Of a stretch of 64,000 bases of DNA, positions 9,036 through 19,366 are shown piece after piece. The first letter of the stretch is position 1; each line of letters starts with the position of its first letter. Location of the stretch: the NCBI GenBank assembly GCA_026122225.1, contig JANEZZ010002355.1, positions 558,001 through 622,000 of the forward strand, in the 5' to 3' direction. Position numbers and translations under genes: made by a program. The notes beneath the pieces are model-generated. The model did not search any database. It saw nothing but the letters and a program-made list of their open reading frames with translations, and had not been told where the DNA came from. The DNA comes from Heloderma charlesbogerti. Lineage: Eukaryota > Chordata > Lepidosauria > Squamata > Helodermatidae.

Positions 9036-9569
9036 TTCATGTGTGAAAGATATAGAGCTTTTCTATACAGGGCTGTTAATTGCTGTATCTACTTTTGGTT
9101 TCGTTGCAGAATTCAGATCTGAGCTCTACACAAAAAGCTTTTCTTTTCCTGCTTTTCTCCTACATAACTTCTAGGTGGCACTTTGTTATACCAGAATATT
9201 TCAATTACACTCATAGGAAAACACCTTTCCTTTCACTTTCATAAATAATACCCTATTTTCCCCACTCTAAAAACCCCCCAGGAAAGTGCTCTTAAAAAAC
9301 AGAAGCAAAAGAAACTGAAGGATCTTGATGTCATCCAAATACCCCATAAACTGTGATTAAGGAAACAAGAGCGCACAATACCTTATACAGAAAAGCTCAT
9401 AGGATGAGGTTGCATGTTTGGATACTTACTACCACATTTTACTACATTACAGTGGGAGAGGTTCTGCTCAGAGTATGTCATTAAAGAAGATAAGACTGAA
9501 TGCACAGATGATCTTTTTTTGGATGCTCAGAATTGCGCCTGCCACTTTGTTGTGCAACAGCATCTTTCC
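9036..9569. other. No gene recognised
   Basis: Single-copy looking sequence. The 70-codon frame at 9418-9630 has no recognisable motif. Confidence 0.45.
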
Positions 9570-9870
9570 ACTGGCCTTTAGGAAGCAATATAAAGAGTAC
9601 TCCTCAAGACATACTTTAGATGGGCTTTGAAGTGAATCTTGCTTGGTTCTCTAATTTAGTGATATTATTTTTATTCTATTTTTGGCTCTTTTAATGCTGG
9701 AATTTGATAGTTCCTGATATTTTTGTTATTAAGATTGTTTTCCCTTATTGTTGTATCCTTATTGTGATGGATTTGATGGATTTTGTTGTGGGGGGTGGTT
9801 TATAAACTGCCTTGATCATGGGGGATCATGGGGAATATACAATATTCTAAGAAATATAGAGCTTGGGAGC
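9570..9870 (+). mobile_element. Probable old LINE 3' tail
   Basis: T-rich stretch with 'tataaactgccttgatcat' resembling the L2 tail motif. Much diverged; could be chance. Confidence 0.35.
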
Positions 9871-9934
9871 ACTGATGTTGAGCCTATGGCTCCCCATGTG
9901 AAACAAACTGCTTCAGAATTAGAAAATATCCTAA

Positions 9935-10006
9935 GGCTGCAATCCCATGCTCACCTCCTGGGAACTCGATGTGACTTCTCAGTAAACATGCATAGGATCA
10001 GGCTGT
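9935..10006. mobile_element. Short Harbinger-like MITE
   Basis: Left end GGCTGCAATCCCATGC, right end CATGCATAGGATCAGGCTG, flanked by TAA on both sides (9932-9934 and 10007-10009). Related to the copies near 54218-54297, 57911-57995 and 62365-62453. Confidence 0.55.
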
Positions 10007-10109
10007 TAAGCTGCAATCACAAGCATACTAGCAGGAGAATCTTACCTCCTGATTTTGAGTGCTCTGACATCAGAACCTCTGATGTATACTAAACCCTGTC
10101 AGGAGGATG

Positions 10110-10640
10110 ATGATGATTAATTTACAACTTTTGTCTATCACTCCATATCTAAAGCAGATTCCAGAGCAGTGAACATAAAAGGTAAAACAATAAAAAGATT
10201 AAAAGTTTAAAACAACATATTAAAACTATTCTTTTAAAAACATGATGCCAATAAAAACCATAGCTTTCCTTTTAAGGAATGCTTCCTGGAAAAGAGTTCT
10301 TTTCAGAAGGCACCAGAAGCAAGCAACACAATGTTGGTGCCTGCCTGACTTCCAGGGACAGGGAGTTCCAAAGAAAGGGGGCTACCATGCTGAAGGCTCT
10401 GAAGGTTAAGTCTAGCAGGACAGAAGAGAGGAAGGACTGAGGATTTTTTCTTTGTGCCTTCGTTTTTGTTAAACCATTTCCTTTCATTGCAAGCAAATGG
10501 AGGGAAATTATTTATTCCAGCTTCAGGGTTGGCATCTCAGTAGACAAGGGGGCTCATATTGAGAGAGGCAATCTCTGAAGTATATTGGTTCCAGGCCATC
10601 AAGGTCCCAAAATATCGCCCAGCCAATGGCATTAAACACA
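10110..10640 (-). mobile_element. L2-type LINE 3' region
   Basis: On the minus strand this reads as L2 C-terminal and 3' UTR sequence. Markers include 'cagggagttccaaagaaag' (10360) on the plus strand, equivalent to 'agggagttccacagagtgg' at 46060, and 'caggccatcaaggtcc' (10592). Decayed. Confidence 0.5.
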
Positions 10641-10655
10641 TGTGCTTTCATTCTG

Positions 10656-10842
10656 GGGAGGGACCATAGCTCAGTAGTAGAGCAGAAGCATGCAGCAAAT
10701 CCCAGGTCAAAACCCTGGCATGCCAAATCCAGACTGAATGCCATTCAATTAATGGAAACACCCCTGTCTGAAACCCTGGAGGGAATACTGAGCTATATGG
10801 ACCAATAGTTCACCTCCATCTAAGGCAGCTTCCTGATCATTC
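10656..10842 (+). mobile_element. tRNA-derived SINE
   Basis: Head 'gggaccatagctcagtagt' (A-box-like), degenerate B box near 10718, body with 'ctgtctgaaaccctgga', and the end 'aaggcagcttcctgat'. The same SINE appears at 15078-15258 (minus), 19367-19806 (split), 23888-24032 and 63586-63770 (minus). Not a tRNA gene: the B box and cloverleaf are degraded and a SINE body follows. Confidence 0.8.
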
Positions 10843-10887
10843 TTCTTCCTCTTCTCACCAGTTCTAATATGCACAAGCACAGGACAG

Positions 10888-11000
10888 GATATGTACTTGA
10901 GCGCACTCCGGGAGAGAGTGGAGGACAGGAAGGCTTGGCGTGCTATGGTGACCATGGGGTCACGAAGAGTTGAACATGACTGAACGACTGAACAACAACA
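10888..11000 (+). mobile_element. RTE-BovB, short 5'-truncated copy
   Basis: The last ~100 bp of BovB ending in AACAACAACA, flanked by ACAGGACAG on both sides (10879-10887 and 11001-11009), a perfect 9-bp duplication. Extreme 5' truncation is normal for target-primed reverse transcription. Confidence 0.88.
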
Positions 11001-11009
11001 ACAGGACAG

Positions 11010-11519
11010 AAAAGAAATCCAGAATCCCCAAACAAGATTACATCCATTTGGAAAGTTCCAAACAAGAGTGCATTTGAAAGCTATTCATGGCACTTGATGC
11101 TCACCTATGACACGATAAACCAAGCTCAGTGCCATTAATATTCCTAAGTGCAGATGCCACAAGAATGTCCTGGAGTTGATGCTCGGCAGAATCTCAGGGA
11201 TTAGCTGTCTTGGCTGACCTAGGCTTTACCTTCAATAGCTCATCCTCTGAAATGCTTCATTCAGTCCATGCCTGAATAACAGGTAGCATCATTATTTTCT
11301 TAAAGAAGAGCTGGCAGGTATTTCCTATGTTTTTCCAGGCTTCTGGTGGAATTGGCACCCCTCTCTAGATAATGCTCCCCAATACCAATACCAATACCAT
11401 GAGGAACTAGGCAGGGGCAGCAGTGGAGGGCAACCATGACTTTGGTTCCAGCTCAAGAATTTCAAATAAGGAGTTGAGTACTCCAGAGCCTGTTAAAAAG
11501 GTGATTTGCATTCTAGAGA
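11010..11519. other. No gene recognised
   Basis: No repeat identified except a short run of AATACC units near 11380-11400. Confidence 0.45.
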
Positions 11520-11655
11520 TTGGATCCAGATTTAGTCATACTTAAACTTGACCCACTGAAATCAGTGGGATTTAAATCCATCATGAGTAATGAAAATCAC
11601 ATTGATTTGAACTGGTCTACTCTAAGTATGAGTAAATATGGATCCAACCCAAAAT
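11520..11655. repeat. Dispersed palindromic repeat
   Basis: Inverted arms: 'ggatccagatttagtcatac' on the left and 'agtatgagtaaatatggatc' on the right, with 'actgaaatcagtgggattta' inside. Probably an old MITE related to 8395-8480, 34480-34545 and 35030-35100. Confidence 0.55.
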
Positions 11656-11662
11656 GAACTAT

Positions 11663-12433
11663 AGGGGTTCATCACATGGGGGCAGAAATCCGCATCAATA
11701 CCGGGGCTTTGTCCATCTTGTTTCATCGCGGGATTAGAATAGGCTCCTTTACACAGTTTTTTTCTGTCTCATTATATTCTGTTCTTTACCTTTTCATGGA
11801 GTGGCTACTTTTCTGTGAAAAGCCATTACACACACTGGGGGCATCATGAAATTTCATCCCTGGTTCCTGCCCCTTTCTCTTGTCTCACAGATTACTGGTG
11901 GTTTGGTTGTGATTGACACGCAAGGCAGATGGACAGCAACCTCCATCGAACTGCCCTAACTCCATCCCCGCAGGCATTTCCCAGAGAACTGCTGGAATGC
12001 TGGGCGTTCTGTGTTGTGGAGTAAGCATCCAAACTCAGGAGCAAAAGTCAGTGCATTGGATTTAGTCATGGCATGGCTGCAAGCTGGCAGGGCTGCAAGC
12101 CAACAGGTCAGTATTGTCATGACTGCACTCCCAACAACCCCAAACAAACTGGGTTTGTTGTGCTACGGGAGACGTACATGCTGGAATGCTGGCCATTCTG
12201 TGTTGTGGAGTAAGCAGACAAACTTGAGAGCAAAAGTCAGTGCATTAGACACGGCATGGCTGCAAGCCAGCAGGTCAGTCTACCAACACGCCCACTGCCC
12301 CGACATCACTGCCATCATCATGACCGCACCCCCAACAATTCTGCATTTTTCACCCCATTTGGGGATAACATGAGATAGGCAGGGGAAAATGGTGGGAAAA
12401 TCACTGGAGGATTACGACGTCATGTAATGGACC
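11663..12433. mobile_element. Putative DNA transposon with an internal tandem duplication
   Basis: Termini GGGTTCATCACATG and (reverse complement of the right end) GGGTCCATTACATG are similar. Inside, 11992-12150 and 12180-12340 are diverged direct copies, each beginning 'tgctggaatgctgg' and containing 'tctgtgttgtggagtaagca'. No clear TSD and no transposase. The 120-codon frame is a by-product of the duplication. Superfamily not assigned. Confidence 0.45.
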
Positions 12434-12603
12434 CACAACCTTCCATGAGTGGCCAGTCATGAATGTGTGATAAATTGCAGGTGTAGAGATGCCCTAATTC
12501 CATAAACCAAAACAGTTGCCGAATCTTCATTTGATAACAGCTTCTAAAAACTATATTTTATACCACTCTAAGCTACTACAACATTCTGAATAAGTGCAGC
12601 AGG

Positions 12604-13421
12604 TAGGGGTGTGCAATTGATTCAGACAAACCATAAGCAGAAGCAGTCAACTTTGGTCCACTTCTGTTGGATCCCAAGTTGAAACAGGGTTCTGAAGCCA
12701 ACAGAACTGAACCCCAGCCCAGAACAAGTCTTCATCAGTGACTCATGTTTCAGATACATGCCCACACCAGACAGACTTCCTGTCTCCCAAAATAAATACA
12801 ACGTAACGTCTTTCTTATTTGATTCCCTAACTGCTGTGGGGGGGGGAGGGATGGAAGAGCCCATCTCCATCCAGGGTGGGGGGAGCTCGATGAACTGCCC
12901 CCCGCAGCTCACGCAGCCCGGACCTGCTCAGCAAGTTTCCCTGCTCGCTCCGCCTGCCCGTGAGCTGCGTGAGCCGGCCCTCTTCCTGGCGCCGGCTGTC
13001 AAGGGCTGGCATGGGGGAAAAGGGCCTTGGCAGCCAGCCCCCAGCCTCTTGTCCTGGCCTCCAGCAGGTTGGGGGGAAGAAGAGGATAGGTGCCTCCTTC
13101 TTCCCTCTGGCCCCACCTGCTACAGCAGTGGTGGCAAGGGACAAGCTGGTCATTTTCCTTAAGGCCAGGAAAACTTATGGAAAACAACCAGCCTGTCCTG
13201 CGCCACTGCTGCTGTAGCAAGGATGGGGAATGAAGGAGAGGCGCTGCCTTCTTCCCCTCTCAGTGATTGGCTTGCTGAGGGAGCAGGTGCCCAAGCTCTT
13301 GCCTGACTGAGCATGCCGCGAGTTGGGCAAGAGCTCAGGTTCACAAACTGGCGTCTGGGGGGCCGAACTGGCAACTTTTCACCAGGCTTCAAGCCCCAAC
13401 TGAATGCTCACGCCATCCCTA
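12604..13421. mobile_element. TAGGGATG-type DNA element, probable
   Basis: Right end 'cacgccatccctagg' and adjoining 'aggcttcaagccccaactg' match the right end of 50688-51158. The left end TAGGGGTGTGCAATTG is less certain, and the flanks agree at only about 4 of 8 bases. GC-rich interior with inverted repeats; the four overlapping frames over 60 codons are by-products. No transposase. Confidence 0.5.
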
Positions 13422-13443
13422 GGAGGGAGTGTGGTTGGGTGGC

Positions 13444-14002
13444 TGTCAGGATTCTTTTAGCCCCCACCTTATTTCAACGCCGAAGACAAACACAGATGAG
13501 AGGCTTCAATCTGCAGCTTTTAATCCATTACTTCACAGGGACATTCAGATGCAAATTCTCAGTGACTCTCACTCTACAAAGAAATGCCTTCAGGGGAATT
13601 CAAAAGGAAGTTAAGAAAGTTGCCTGCCATTTGAAGAGGAAGGCGGTCTCACTAGCCTAACTTAAAAGGGGGAGGAACCTCTCTGCCATGAGGCTTCTGA
13701 GCACAGCTTCTCATGCAAGGCCAATTGTTGACCATCTAAGTTCCGCCCCAGCCTTCTCTCTCTTTGCTCTGTGTCTGTGCCTGGCATCAATTAGATCACC
13801 CCCCGCTTCTTTCTGTTTGCTGTCTCTCATAGGGGCGTGTGAAGAGAGACCCTCATCCTCAGCCAGCTGGGCATTTGTAACCTGAGAAGCCGGGCCAGTG
13901 ATGTCTGGACTAGCCTGGGAAAACGCCTCCTCTGTGTCTGGCAGTTCCCCTTCAGAATCTGAACTGCTATCCCACTGCCTGCACTCATAAACAACCCTGA
14001 CA
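13444..14002 (-). mobile_element. Solo LTR (family 2)
   Basis: 559 bp; reads TGTCAGGGTTG...GAATCCTGACA on the minus strand. Perfect 5-bp duplication GTGGC (13439-13443 and 14003-14007). Similar to 44166-44743. A pA signal would be the reverse complement of 'ttttaatcc' near 13520. No internal domain is attached. Confidence 0.85.
13711..14001 (-). CDS. Open frame inside family 2 LTR
   Basis: Continues in the same phase relative to the LTR start as the family 1 frame (second LTR base onwards, first residues V-R-V). It has a SSSDSEGE acidic stretch near its start and a DARHRHRAKRE basic stretch near its end. The only upstream start is a GTG in host DNA. That a diverged LTR family keeps the same frame and the same acidic-then-basic order supports real coding in the parent element. 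Function unknown. Confidence 0.35.
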   Translation of the reverse strand, partial: VRVVYECRQWDSSSDSEGELPDTEEAFSQASPDITGPASQVTNAQLAEDEGLSSHAPMRDSKQKEAGGDLIDARHRHRAKREKAGAELRWSTIGLA

Positions 14003-14007
14003 GTGGC

Positions 14008-15077
14008 TGACAAGACCACTGTCGAATCCTAAGGCACCTTTTACCAGGAACTCCAATCACTGTGCTTTGGGGAAGGGCAAGGATAGGACCATAAGATGGA
14101 CATTATTCCAACACAACTGGGTTTCAATATGAAAAAGCTTTAAACTGCTTTCCAAGCATTGCAACCCTAGTCCCTGCATGTATATTTCTGAAACTTGTCC
14201 GGTTTCTTGCTTGGGGATATCTCTAAGACATGTGCTGTTTTCATATAAATTGATTTTAAAAAAACATGCGGGGAAGGAAGGGGAAGCATATTACTCCCCC
14301 CCCAATTGGAAACTTCTCCTTTTACATGAACTGCTACACCTATCCTTCTGAAATTTGTCAGGTTTATTCCTCAGGGACACCCCTTTAGGTTGTCTCTAAT
14401 TTTCAGAGCAGTGGTCAACAAGGAACATGGGGATAATCATATCCCCCTCAAAATGTCAAGGCTGCTCTTGTACAAAAATCCCTGGGACTATCATTCTCTA
14501 ATGTGGCTGGCTTGATATTGTTAAAAGGAGAAACTAGCCCTGCAAGTTTCATCCAATTTTGCCCAGACATGAAAAAGTTACCAGCAGTTCCGGTAAAAAC
14601 AATAAAAATAAAAAAGCACTGGCAGAAAACCCCCACCTATTTTTTTGACATTTCGCAGCTGCAGTCCCCTCCTGAGGGGCTACTATGCCTAAAAATATCA
14701 TCCAATTCCTAGCAAGAGAAAAAACTATTTTGGCCATTTTAGATTTCCAAACCTCAGCTCTGGCTCAGTATGGAAGCAAAGCAGACAGATTTCAAATTGG
14801 TCCAAGCATGGACCATTTTCCAAATTAGACATAGACTTGCAACCAGTCTAGTTTTGGATTTCATTTCATTTAGATGGATCATCACATCTTGCCAAATATA
14901 AGCAAGAAATACCTTTTTATATAATATGTGGATTGGGCTATGAGATTTTATCCCTCCGGCAAATAAATAAATACAAATACCCCAAAGTGGAATTTTAGTG
15001 TCAATGTCACTCCAAGAACATGACATTTTTTAAGGGATTGAATGGGGTCCCATGCACTCACGAAGTTGCTTCATGAA
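14008..15077. other. No gene recognised
   Basis: About 1 kb. Two blocks near 14165-14235 and 14340-14405 resemble each other ('ttctgaaacttgtccggttt' versus 'ttctgaaatttgtcaggttt', each followed by a 'cttggggatatc'-like block). This suggests an old tandem duplication or repeat. No coding evidence. Confidence 0.4.
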
Positions 15078-15258
15078 GAAAGGAAGCTGCCTTATACCTA
15101 ATTGGATCATTGGCCTATTTATAGCTCAGTATTGTCAACACTGACCGGCAGTGGCTCTCCAAGGTTTCACACAGGGCTCTTTCCCAGCCTTACGTGGAGA
15201 TGTCAACTTGGGACCTTTGGCATGCAGAGCATGTGCTGTGCCACAGAGCTATGGCATG
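15078..15258 (-). mobile_element. tRNA-derived SINE
   Basis: Minus-strand copy of the 10656 SINE: 'aggaagctgccttatacct' is its 3' end and 'cacagagctatggc' its tRNA-like head. Confidence 0.75.
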
Positions 15259-15421
15259 GAGATAGCATATCTAGCACCAGGGTCTTTGTGTACAGGTGTT
15301 TTTGTGTGCAGATACATGCTGGTCCTTGTCTACAGGTTACATATTTACATATACTCTTGTGTACGGGTTATATGTACATACTGCTGCATGCGGGTACCTC
15401 TTCCCCACTGAACACACACTG

Positions 15422-15948
15422 TGTCAGGGGGCCCTAGCCAGCCTCTTTCAGTCTACTCCAGTAGCCAACTCCAGACACAGACAAAGGATTCTTTTCAAGG
15501 CTTTATTCCTTTTACAACTTAATAACTATCACCAGCGACTAAGCTATGAACAGCAGAGTAACCTAGGCCCTGGGTTGGAAACAGTTGGTCCCCATTTGAA
15601 TGAGAATCACTTGCAGACCCTGAACTTATGGGCTAGGGAGAGTCCCTCCCCTTTTCCCTTGGGTCCTCTGGAGGTGACCGTTGCTTGCGCCCCAAACGCA
15701 CGCTACGCCTCCTTTCCGCACCCTCCATAGCTCATCGCTCTTTGCGTCTGCGTCGAGCATCCAGCAAGCCCTCCTCCCATGCTCTTTCACTCCCAGGACC
15801 GCTATCTATGTCTGGAATGCTGGCAGGAGGAATCTCTGCCAGCTGCAGGGCATGGGAGAGATGAGCGCGCTCCTCTCCCACGGACGGCTGTTCCTCCTCA
15901 GAATCAGAACTGCTCTGAGGTTCTATGGGCTCAGTGTCCACCCTGACA
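15422..15948 (-). mobile_element. Solo LTR (family 1)
   Basis: 527 bp with a perfect 5-bp duplication CACTG (15417-15421 and 15949-15953). The minus strand reads TGTCAGGGTGGACACTGAGC onward. The 315-nt LTR frame (15947 down to 15633) is kept with no net indel but carries one TGA in the Arg-rich block. Immediately right is a TAGGGATG element. Confidence 0.9.
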
Positions 15949-15967
15949 CACTGAAATGATGGAACAC

Positions 15968-16368
15968 TAGGGATGTACAGACCGTGTAAAATCTGCTCCA
16001 TCTGTATTTCGCGGATTGTCAGGCAGCTTTCATTCCAACATCCGCCCACAGACAGATGCGAATATTTTTTTTCATCATGCGGAAAAATACAGAAATGATT
16101 ACGTAAATATTTACGTATTGACATAATTTCCCTCAGTATGTAACATTTAGTGTATTGTTTCGCATTTCATTCAACGTTTCCTTAGCAGAAACGTACATAT
16201 TTTTCTACGGGCGTAAATATGCGTAAATTTCAGGAAAGTAAAAAAATCATCCGAAAGTCCACGGACTCCACACAGCCTGAGGGGGGCGCTCCGCAGTAGA
16301 TTCTGCAGGTCAGTTTCTTAGAAATCCGAGCTTATTTGAATCCATCTTGAATTTCTCCAGCATCCCTA
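15968..16368. mobile_element. TAGGGATG-type DNA element
   Basis: 401 bp; TAGGGATGTACAGACC ... TTCTCCAGCATCCCTA with a perfect 8-bp duplication TGGAACAC (15960-15967 and 16369-16376). The central palindrome TTACGTAAATATTTACGTA at 16099-16117 resembles the ones in elements A, B and 31004-31992. Its right half matches 43663-43913. Non-coding. Confidence 0.88.
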
Positions 16369-16429
16369 TGGAACACCACGATCTGCTTGAACAGTGTTGA
16401 TCAACCTTTAGATTTTTGCTTTAGGAGGA

Positions 16430-16625
16430 GTTTTAATTCAGGTATGGCTCTTACTTTAAACTGTTTTAATATCGGTTCTGCTGTTCTAGATATCTTTAAG
16501 GGTGTAAAGATTGTTCTGTTTATTTATTGTATCTCTTTAGTTGTTTCGGAACTCTGGTGGGAAGGAGGTTGAAGTGTGGGATAAAAATATTCAAATAAAT
16601 AAAATAAATAAAAATAAACAGTGCA
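16430..16625 (+). mobile_element. LINE 3' tail
   Basis: T-rich UTR with 'ggtgtaaagattgttctg' and a (TAAA)n end at 16595-16620. L2-like but decayed. Confidence 0.45.
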
Positions 16626-16702
16626 GGATCTCAATCCAGGCACTGCCAACCAGCCAAGAGGTGGCAGTATTGATTATATGTTGGGGAAAAGGAGGAAGGG
16701 GA

Positions 16703-17045
16703 CAGGGATGATGGAGGAATCCATTTAGGGGGTGAAGCTCAACGAACTTCCACTGGCTCGGCCCCCTGGACTTCATCCTGTTTACCCCTAGCTGGCCCAA
16801 CTCAGTCTGCAGTGAGTCAGACCAGCTAGTAGATTTTCCGTGGTTTTCAATTTACGCAAATTACAGCTGAATTTGTGCAAAGTTTGGCCATGATTTGTTC
16901 AAATGTTGCACAAAAACTATGCAACATGTCCCTGGAGTTTGGGGAAAGCCCATAGCTCAGCTCACAAATGCAAGCCAAGTCAGGCATGCAGCAGAATTCC
17001 AGCAAGCCCCTAAAGGGCTGGATTTCCTGGCAACAGACATCCCTA
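16703..17045. mobile_element. TAGGGATG-type DNA element
   Basis: 343 bp, from CAGGGATGATGGAGG to ...CAACAGACATCCCTA. Flanks GAAGGGGA (16695-16702) and GCAGGGGA (17046-17053) agree at 7 of 8. The right part resembles the right end of 44751-45389 ('cagctcacaaatgcaagcc'). Non-coding. Confidence 0.7.
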
Positions 17046-17053
17046 GCAGGGGA

Positions 17054-17661
17054 GAGAAAGATCCCTACAACCTATAATTACATGCTGGGTCAGGACTGAA
17101 GTGTGCTGCAATTTCTGCCTTTTAATATTCTTTGGAGAAAAATAAAGAAAAGGCTTGTAGTATAATATAAGAAATTCATTAATAAATCAAACTCCTGCTA
17201 ATCCTTAATTTGCCAAACACAAAATGGCATTTAAACATAATATTCATTGCATAATCAATTGACTATCACAAGGAGATATTGTTAATGCTAAAAAAAAATA
17301 AAGATCTGGGAAATCCCTAGGCAGGGATTTGCCTTGCCAGGTCAGAAATGAAGGGAAAATGTTAAGGATTACATATTCCTTTGGGTAAATAGTGCAATAA
17401 TACTGGGGTTAAACAGAGTTCAAAATACTTAAATACCATTTAAGAGTTCTGTGTTGTGACCTGGCTATGCAATCTTATTTATTATGTATTAAAAGCTGCA
17501 GTTCTAAACACAATTTTGAGAGGACAATAGGATATTCTTACACACATCAACATGTGTATCCTTTGTGGCCAGTGGGGTGGTAGATTTGAGGCCCCCTCCT
17601 CTGCAGCAGTAGCTGAGCATTGGATATGGACTATATGTGGTGTTGATGCATGTGCTGTCCA
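17054..17661. other. No gene recognised
   Basis: AT-rich single-copy looking sequence without a recognisable feature. Confidence 0.45.
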
Positions 17662-17743
17662 TAGGGTGGCCAAGTAAACATCACCAAAAAAAAGAGGACA
17701 AAAAGGATACAGATTTGCATAATCTTAGCACATGCTCACCTGC

Positions 17744-18498
17744 TGTCAGGTTTCCAAGCCCTCCCACTGAGTAGTGAAGCACCAGAGACTGGGCAATCCA
17801 CAAAGCCTTTATTCAGTTAAAAAAAGTCTTCACCCCTCTAGTGTCTGTGAAGGCTTGGAACTGTCCTCTAAGCCTAATCAGCTAAACAAAGCAAGGCAGT
17901 TGCTTATCAACTAAATGGGCAGTTTCCCACTGTGCCTGACAGGCTTTTACTGGACTCCTCCTTCAGGGAGGGTCCTTCTGACCCAACTTCAGACCGCCTT
18001 CCACCTCCTCTCAACTCTGTCCATTTAATTAGGGATGTCAGAGAATTTCGCCACGAATCTCGGGAAGGCCGAATGCCAGCGCCTCCCCCACCGGCCAGAA
18101 TTTCGGGGGGAGGGATGGAGCGCCACCCCCCCCGGCCAGAATTTCAGGGGGGGGAGGGACGGAGCACCTCCCCCCCACCGGGAATCAATTTTGTTAAAAG
18201 GTAAGTGACTTTTGTACATCCCTACATTTAATCCTGCAGCGGACTCTGGGATCTGTCCATTCTGGTGCTCCCTCCCACTCCAACAAAGGCTGAGTTCCCA
18301 AGGGGGGTGGGGGGCAGAGATGGTCTCTGAACCTGGATCTCCTGTTTGATAAGCTCCTGGGAAGATTCATCCCTGACTCCTGGGGAGTCTTGGGGACTTT
18401 CCTCCCCCACCCTCTGTCTCAACCGGACTTCTAGCTCTGCCTCCAAATCTGACTCAAAATCTGAAACCAAACCAGGGAATCTGGGTTCCACCCTGACA
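17744..18498 (-). mobile_element. Solo LTR (family 3), interrupted by a DNA element
   Basis: TG..CA termini (minus strand TGTCAGGGTGGAACCC ... AAACCTGACA). About 550 bp once the 18030-18224 insertion and its TSD are removed. The flanks do not give a clear 5-bp duplication. A frame in the same phase as in families 1 and 2 is open through 18228 and is acidic/Ser-rich. Shares 'ccttcagggagggtccttct' near 17960 with the LTR-like sequence at 35520. Confidence 0.7.
18030..18224. mobile_element. TAGGGATG-type DNA element, short
   Basis: 195 bp; TAGGGATGTCAGAGAATTTC ... GACTTTTGTACATCCCTA with a perfect 8-bp duplication CATTTAAT (18022-18029 and 18225-18232). The same two ends as the 989-bp element at 31004-31992, so it looks like an internally deleted form. 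It sits inside the LTR. Confidence 0.92.
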
Positions 18499-18735
18499 CT
18501 TATATGTACAGATGCTCATTTAGAAACAATTACTATTAAATAGAAATACAATACATCTCACCACAGTACAGAAGATTGTGACCAGGGCACCTGTGTGGCT
18601 GTTCAGTCTGCTGTGCAGGTGCTAACTGCGCATGGGCAACTCCAAAGCCCCAGCTCTCCCTCCTTTATCTTTAAACTGAACTCAAACCAGTCTTTTCCAA
18701 CTCCTTGAAAGTAGAGTCAGAAAAAAACAGGACCA

Positions 18736-19366
18736 CTCTCAAAGCATGCCATGAGTAGGCTTTGAGCAAGGCCTGCTTGCCCCAACCTTTGAGTGTCTTC
18801 CGCCCATTCTACTACCTCTCCGCTGCTCCTTTCCTTTGCTCGCCCCAGGGCTCACAAACCTTACCTGCAGCAGGTGAAATGGCAGTGGCAGCAGACACCC
18901 AGAGCATTCATGGCCACATAGGGAAGGGACTGGCACTGCACATCCAAGCATCCCCTGTGGTGTCGGTTTCTGCTGGAAAGTCCCTTTCAGGGAAAACACA
19001 GAAATGCTCATGCATGCCTAGAAACTTCTGGGTTGGCCAGGCGTGGTTGAAAGAACACTATCTGCTGCTTACTGTGCATTTTGGCTCCAGCTTCCAGCTC
19101 CTTTCCTCCACATTCTGATTCAAATATGGCTGCTTCACAGCCCTGGTCCAGCCCTGATAGTTTGCAATGATGTACATCAATTATATTCTAGGAGTCTACG
19201 ATGCTTGACAACTTCATGTCTAATTCAGCACTTGCTTTACCCAGAAACCTAAACCTTCTCAGTTACAACATCATGCTTCTGGAAATACATGCCCCAAAAG
19301 ACTTGCCTAGCTTTTTTTTTTTTTAGGAAGGAGGTTAAGACCATCCTTTTCCTTTCTGGAATGGGT
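18736..19366. other. No gene recognised
   Basis: No repeat or gene recognised. The 118-codon plus-strand frame (18762-19118) and the 90-codon minus-strand frame have no motif and no typical start context. Treated as chance. Confidence 0.4.

Larger units (their letters stand above)
17662..18735. mobile_element. TAGGGTGGCC-type hAT-like element, interrupted by an LTR
   Basis: Starts TAGGGTGGCCAAGTAAACATC and continues right of the LTR with 'cagatgctcatttagaaac' at 18510. The order matches 37188-37568 and, inverted, the complete copy at 62523-62842. The right terminus is not clear. The LTR at 17744-18498 lies inside it. Non-coding. Confidence 0.6.

Noticed and set aside
10656..10730. tRNA gene
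   Set aside because: A-box and B-box similarity is present, but the cloverleaf is broken and a SINE body and 3' end follow. The same unit occurs in five places. The heads at 19367 and 56562 were rejected for the same reason.
16099..16106. TTACGTAA as a PAR-bZIP or E4BP4 binding site
   Set aside because: The octamer matches the core of that consensus, but it is part of the element's central palindrome. A regulatory role cannot be supported from one site.
15732..16124. 130-codon minus-strand protein with an N-terminal extension
   Set aside because: The first part lies in a TAGGGATG element and the second in a separate LTR insertion, so the fused frame is accidental. Only the LTR part is of interest.
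18762..19118. 118-codon plus-strand frame as a possible exon or small gene
   Set aside because: No motif, no splice or promoter context that I can support, and a minus-strand frame of similar size overlaps it.
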